From Fragum whitleyi (taxonomy: Eukaryota; Mollusca; Bivalvia; Cardiida; Cardiidae), in the NCBI GenBank assembly GCA_948146395.1, contig OX411543.1, positions 26,304,026 to 26,368,025 of the forward strand: DNA of 64,000 nt, written 5' to 3'. Positions 62,560 to 64,000 of the stretch are shown here, in pieces; the stretch's first letter is position 1; each line of letters opens with the position of its first letter. Below the pieces are notes generated by a model, which was given only the letters and a program-made list of their open reading frames with translations, did no database searches and was not told the DNA's origin. A program made the translations under genes and the position numbers.

Positions 62560-64000
62560 TTTAAAATAGATGTTAGGTATTGTGCAACACCACACCATAA
62601 TATTGTTAAATATTTTCTGCGATTTATTTCAAATTATAGTTTTATTTTAATTCAATGATCTATAATACATTACTACATATTTATCATTTTGTGAAATAGA
62701 AATTGATATATTGCTTAACAACCTAAACAGACTATATTGAACTACTTAATCAAAGTATCCCATCTGTTTGTAGTTCCGGATAAGATCAAACATCTCAGGA
62801 CTTCAATGTAGGATTGTAAGTGGAAAGCCAATTTTTTAGAGCTACAGATAGAGGTGATATTTTGGATTTCAAGTGTAAATATTTCACTAGGCTTTGCCCA
62901 AACCCTATCTTGTGGGAACTCCTTGGATTTGTTTCAACAAGACAATTCAAATAAGAACCAACATCATAGGGTTTCTTTGAGAAATAAAGATTTTAGACTG
63001 GAGTTACCCCCTCTTATCTATATCTTTTTTTTTGTTTTTGTCACTCATCGATAGATTGGTAGTGGCAAATTGTTTTATTCTTCGGTGTGAATCTCTAATA
63101 TTGACTTTTTCGATTGGTTACTGATAGAGGCTTCATGTTCCAGATTTGTATAGCTTGTAACAGAAGCTTGAGACAAGCTCAAGGCCATTTTCGAGGTCAA
63201 ACATGTATGTGTAAAATTATAACTTTTTCATTGGCCACGAAATGGATGTACTGTATATGAAAAAAAATATGGATGGCGGAGGTCTCTCTTTTTCTATACT
63301 AGGGCAGGACGCCTTAGTCTGTTCATGTTTGGAAATTCTAGTGCAATTCAGATGAATTAGGGAACGCATCTTTAATTAGAATGATTATAAAGATGTTATT
63401 TTCTGCATGTGTTGTATAGTTTTGTAAATAGACACATTAGTGACAACATTTGAAAAATGTTGAATAAAATGTTTTTTTTAGGGATAAGATATCAACAAAC
63501 AAAAATGTACGCAGTAGACTTTGGAAATATCTTTATCTGTGATATGAATAACAGAGCCCTTCTTTACTTGGGGAGTAACATTTTATAGGCATGCACGCTA
63601 AAGTAGGGGGAAAACAACTGAAAGCCAGGAATGTCGGAATGTACAAGAAGTAGAATAGAGGTGCATTAATCTAAGTTGTAAGAACTTATTCTCAGTAAAG
63701 TTAAAATTAAATAAACAAAATATTGAAATGAAAATATGTCATTCACAAAACTGTTCATATTGAACTATGTTTAGCTTGAGATTCCTCTATCCGCTTGCCG
63801 CTTCCCGGGACACGTACAACAACATTTTTAACCTGGATTGATGATGATGATGACGATGATAATGATGAACTCAGGGTGTGGAAATACGACTTTTCTCCAC
63901 TTGTTCAAGAACAAATAAAAGTCTATTTCCTACCCGTCAAAGATCAAATGAGCTTGCCCACAAGAAAAGTATTGATAAATGTTGAGAAAAACATTGTTTT
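62560..64000. other. Intergenic; SINE tail fragment and GAT repeat
   Basis: Positions 63640-63715 match the 3' part of SINE family 2 (AGAGGTGCATTAATCTAAGTT). 63839-63865 is a GAT-rich microsatellite. I see no gene. Confidence 0.5.

Overview
The window is AT-rich animal DNA, most likely from a bivalve mollusc (a heterodont clam is the best guess). The reasons are the densely intron-split gene, its protein similarity, and the repeat landscape: GTCCG/GTCTG-rich 'pearl'-like elements with tandem cores, tRNA-derived SINEs, TTAA-flanked MITEs and a jockey/CR1-like LINE.

The only well-supported cellular gene is the 3' two-thirds of a dual oxidase (DUOX) on the + strand. I could place 22 exons between 951 and 40296. 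All junctions are GT-AG, all phases are compatible, and together they give 3,546 nt, i.e. 1,181 residues plus a stop. In order the exons encode the end of the extracellular heme-peroxidase-like domain (exons 1-4), the first transmembrane helix (5-6), the PH-like cytosolic region (7-8), two EF-hands (9-10, the second degenerate), a basic linker (11-13), the six-helix NADPH-oxidase core with four heme histidines (13-17), the FAD lobe (18) and the NADPH lobe ending in the usual Phe terminus (19-22). The start codon and N-terminal half lie upstream of the window.

Introns make up over 90% of the locus and are mostly transposon-derived. They hold nested elements: a LINE inside a piggyBac-like MITE, and tandem-core elements inside other tandem-core elements. 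There are also tRNA-SINEs and many perfect palindromes. Several insertions sit within 16-40 bp of splice sites (exons 5, 8, 9, 17, 19).

From 40300 to 64000 I find no complete gene. The region holds more of the same repeat families, a broken Tc1-type transposase gene (about 51475-52065), a 908-bp AT-rich element with long terminal inverted repeats (52336-53243), and a less repetitive stretch (about 53650-57700). That stretch has a cluster of five CACGTG motifs and a possible first coding exon at 57180.

The most interesting signal is a shared plan across about nine sequence-distinct repeat families. Each starts T|A with a hairpin that closes on its terminal base, has a GTCCG/GTCTG leader in most copies and usually a tandem core of about 145-177 bp, then repeats the hairpin arm near a CTTG|T end. 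Nearly all copies point the same way, along the + strand.
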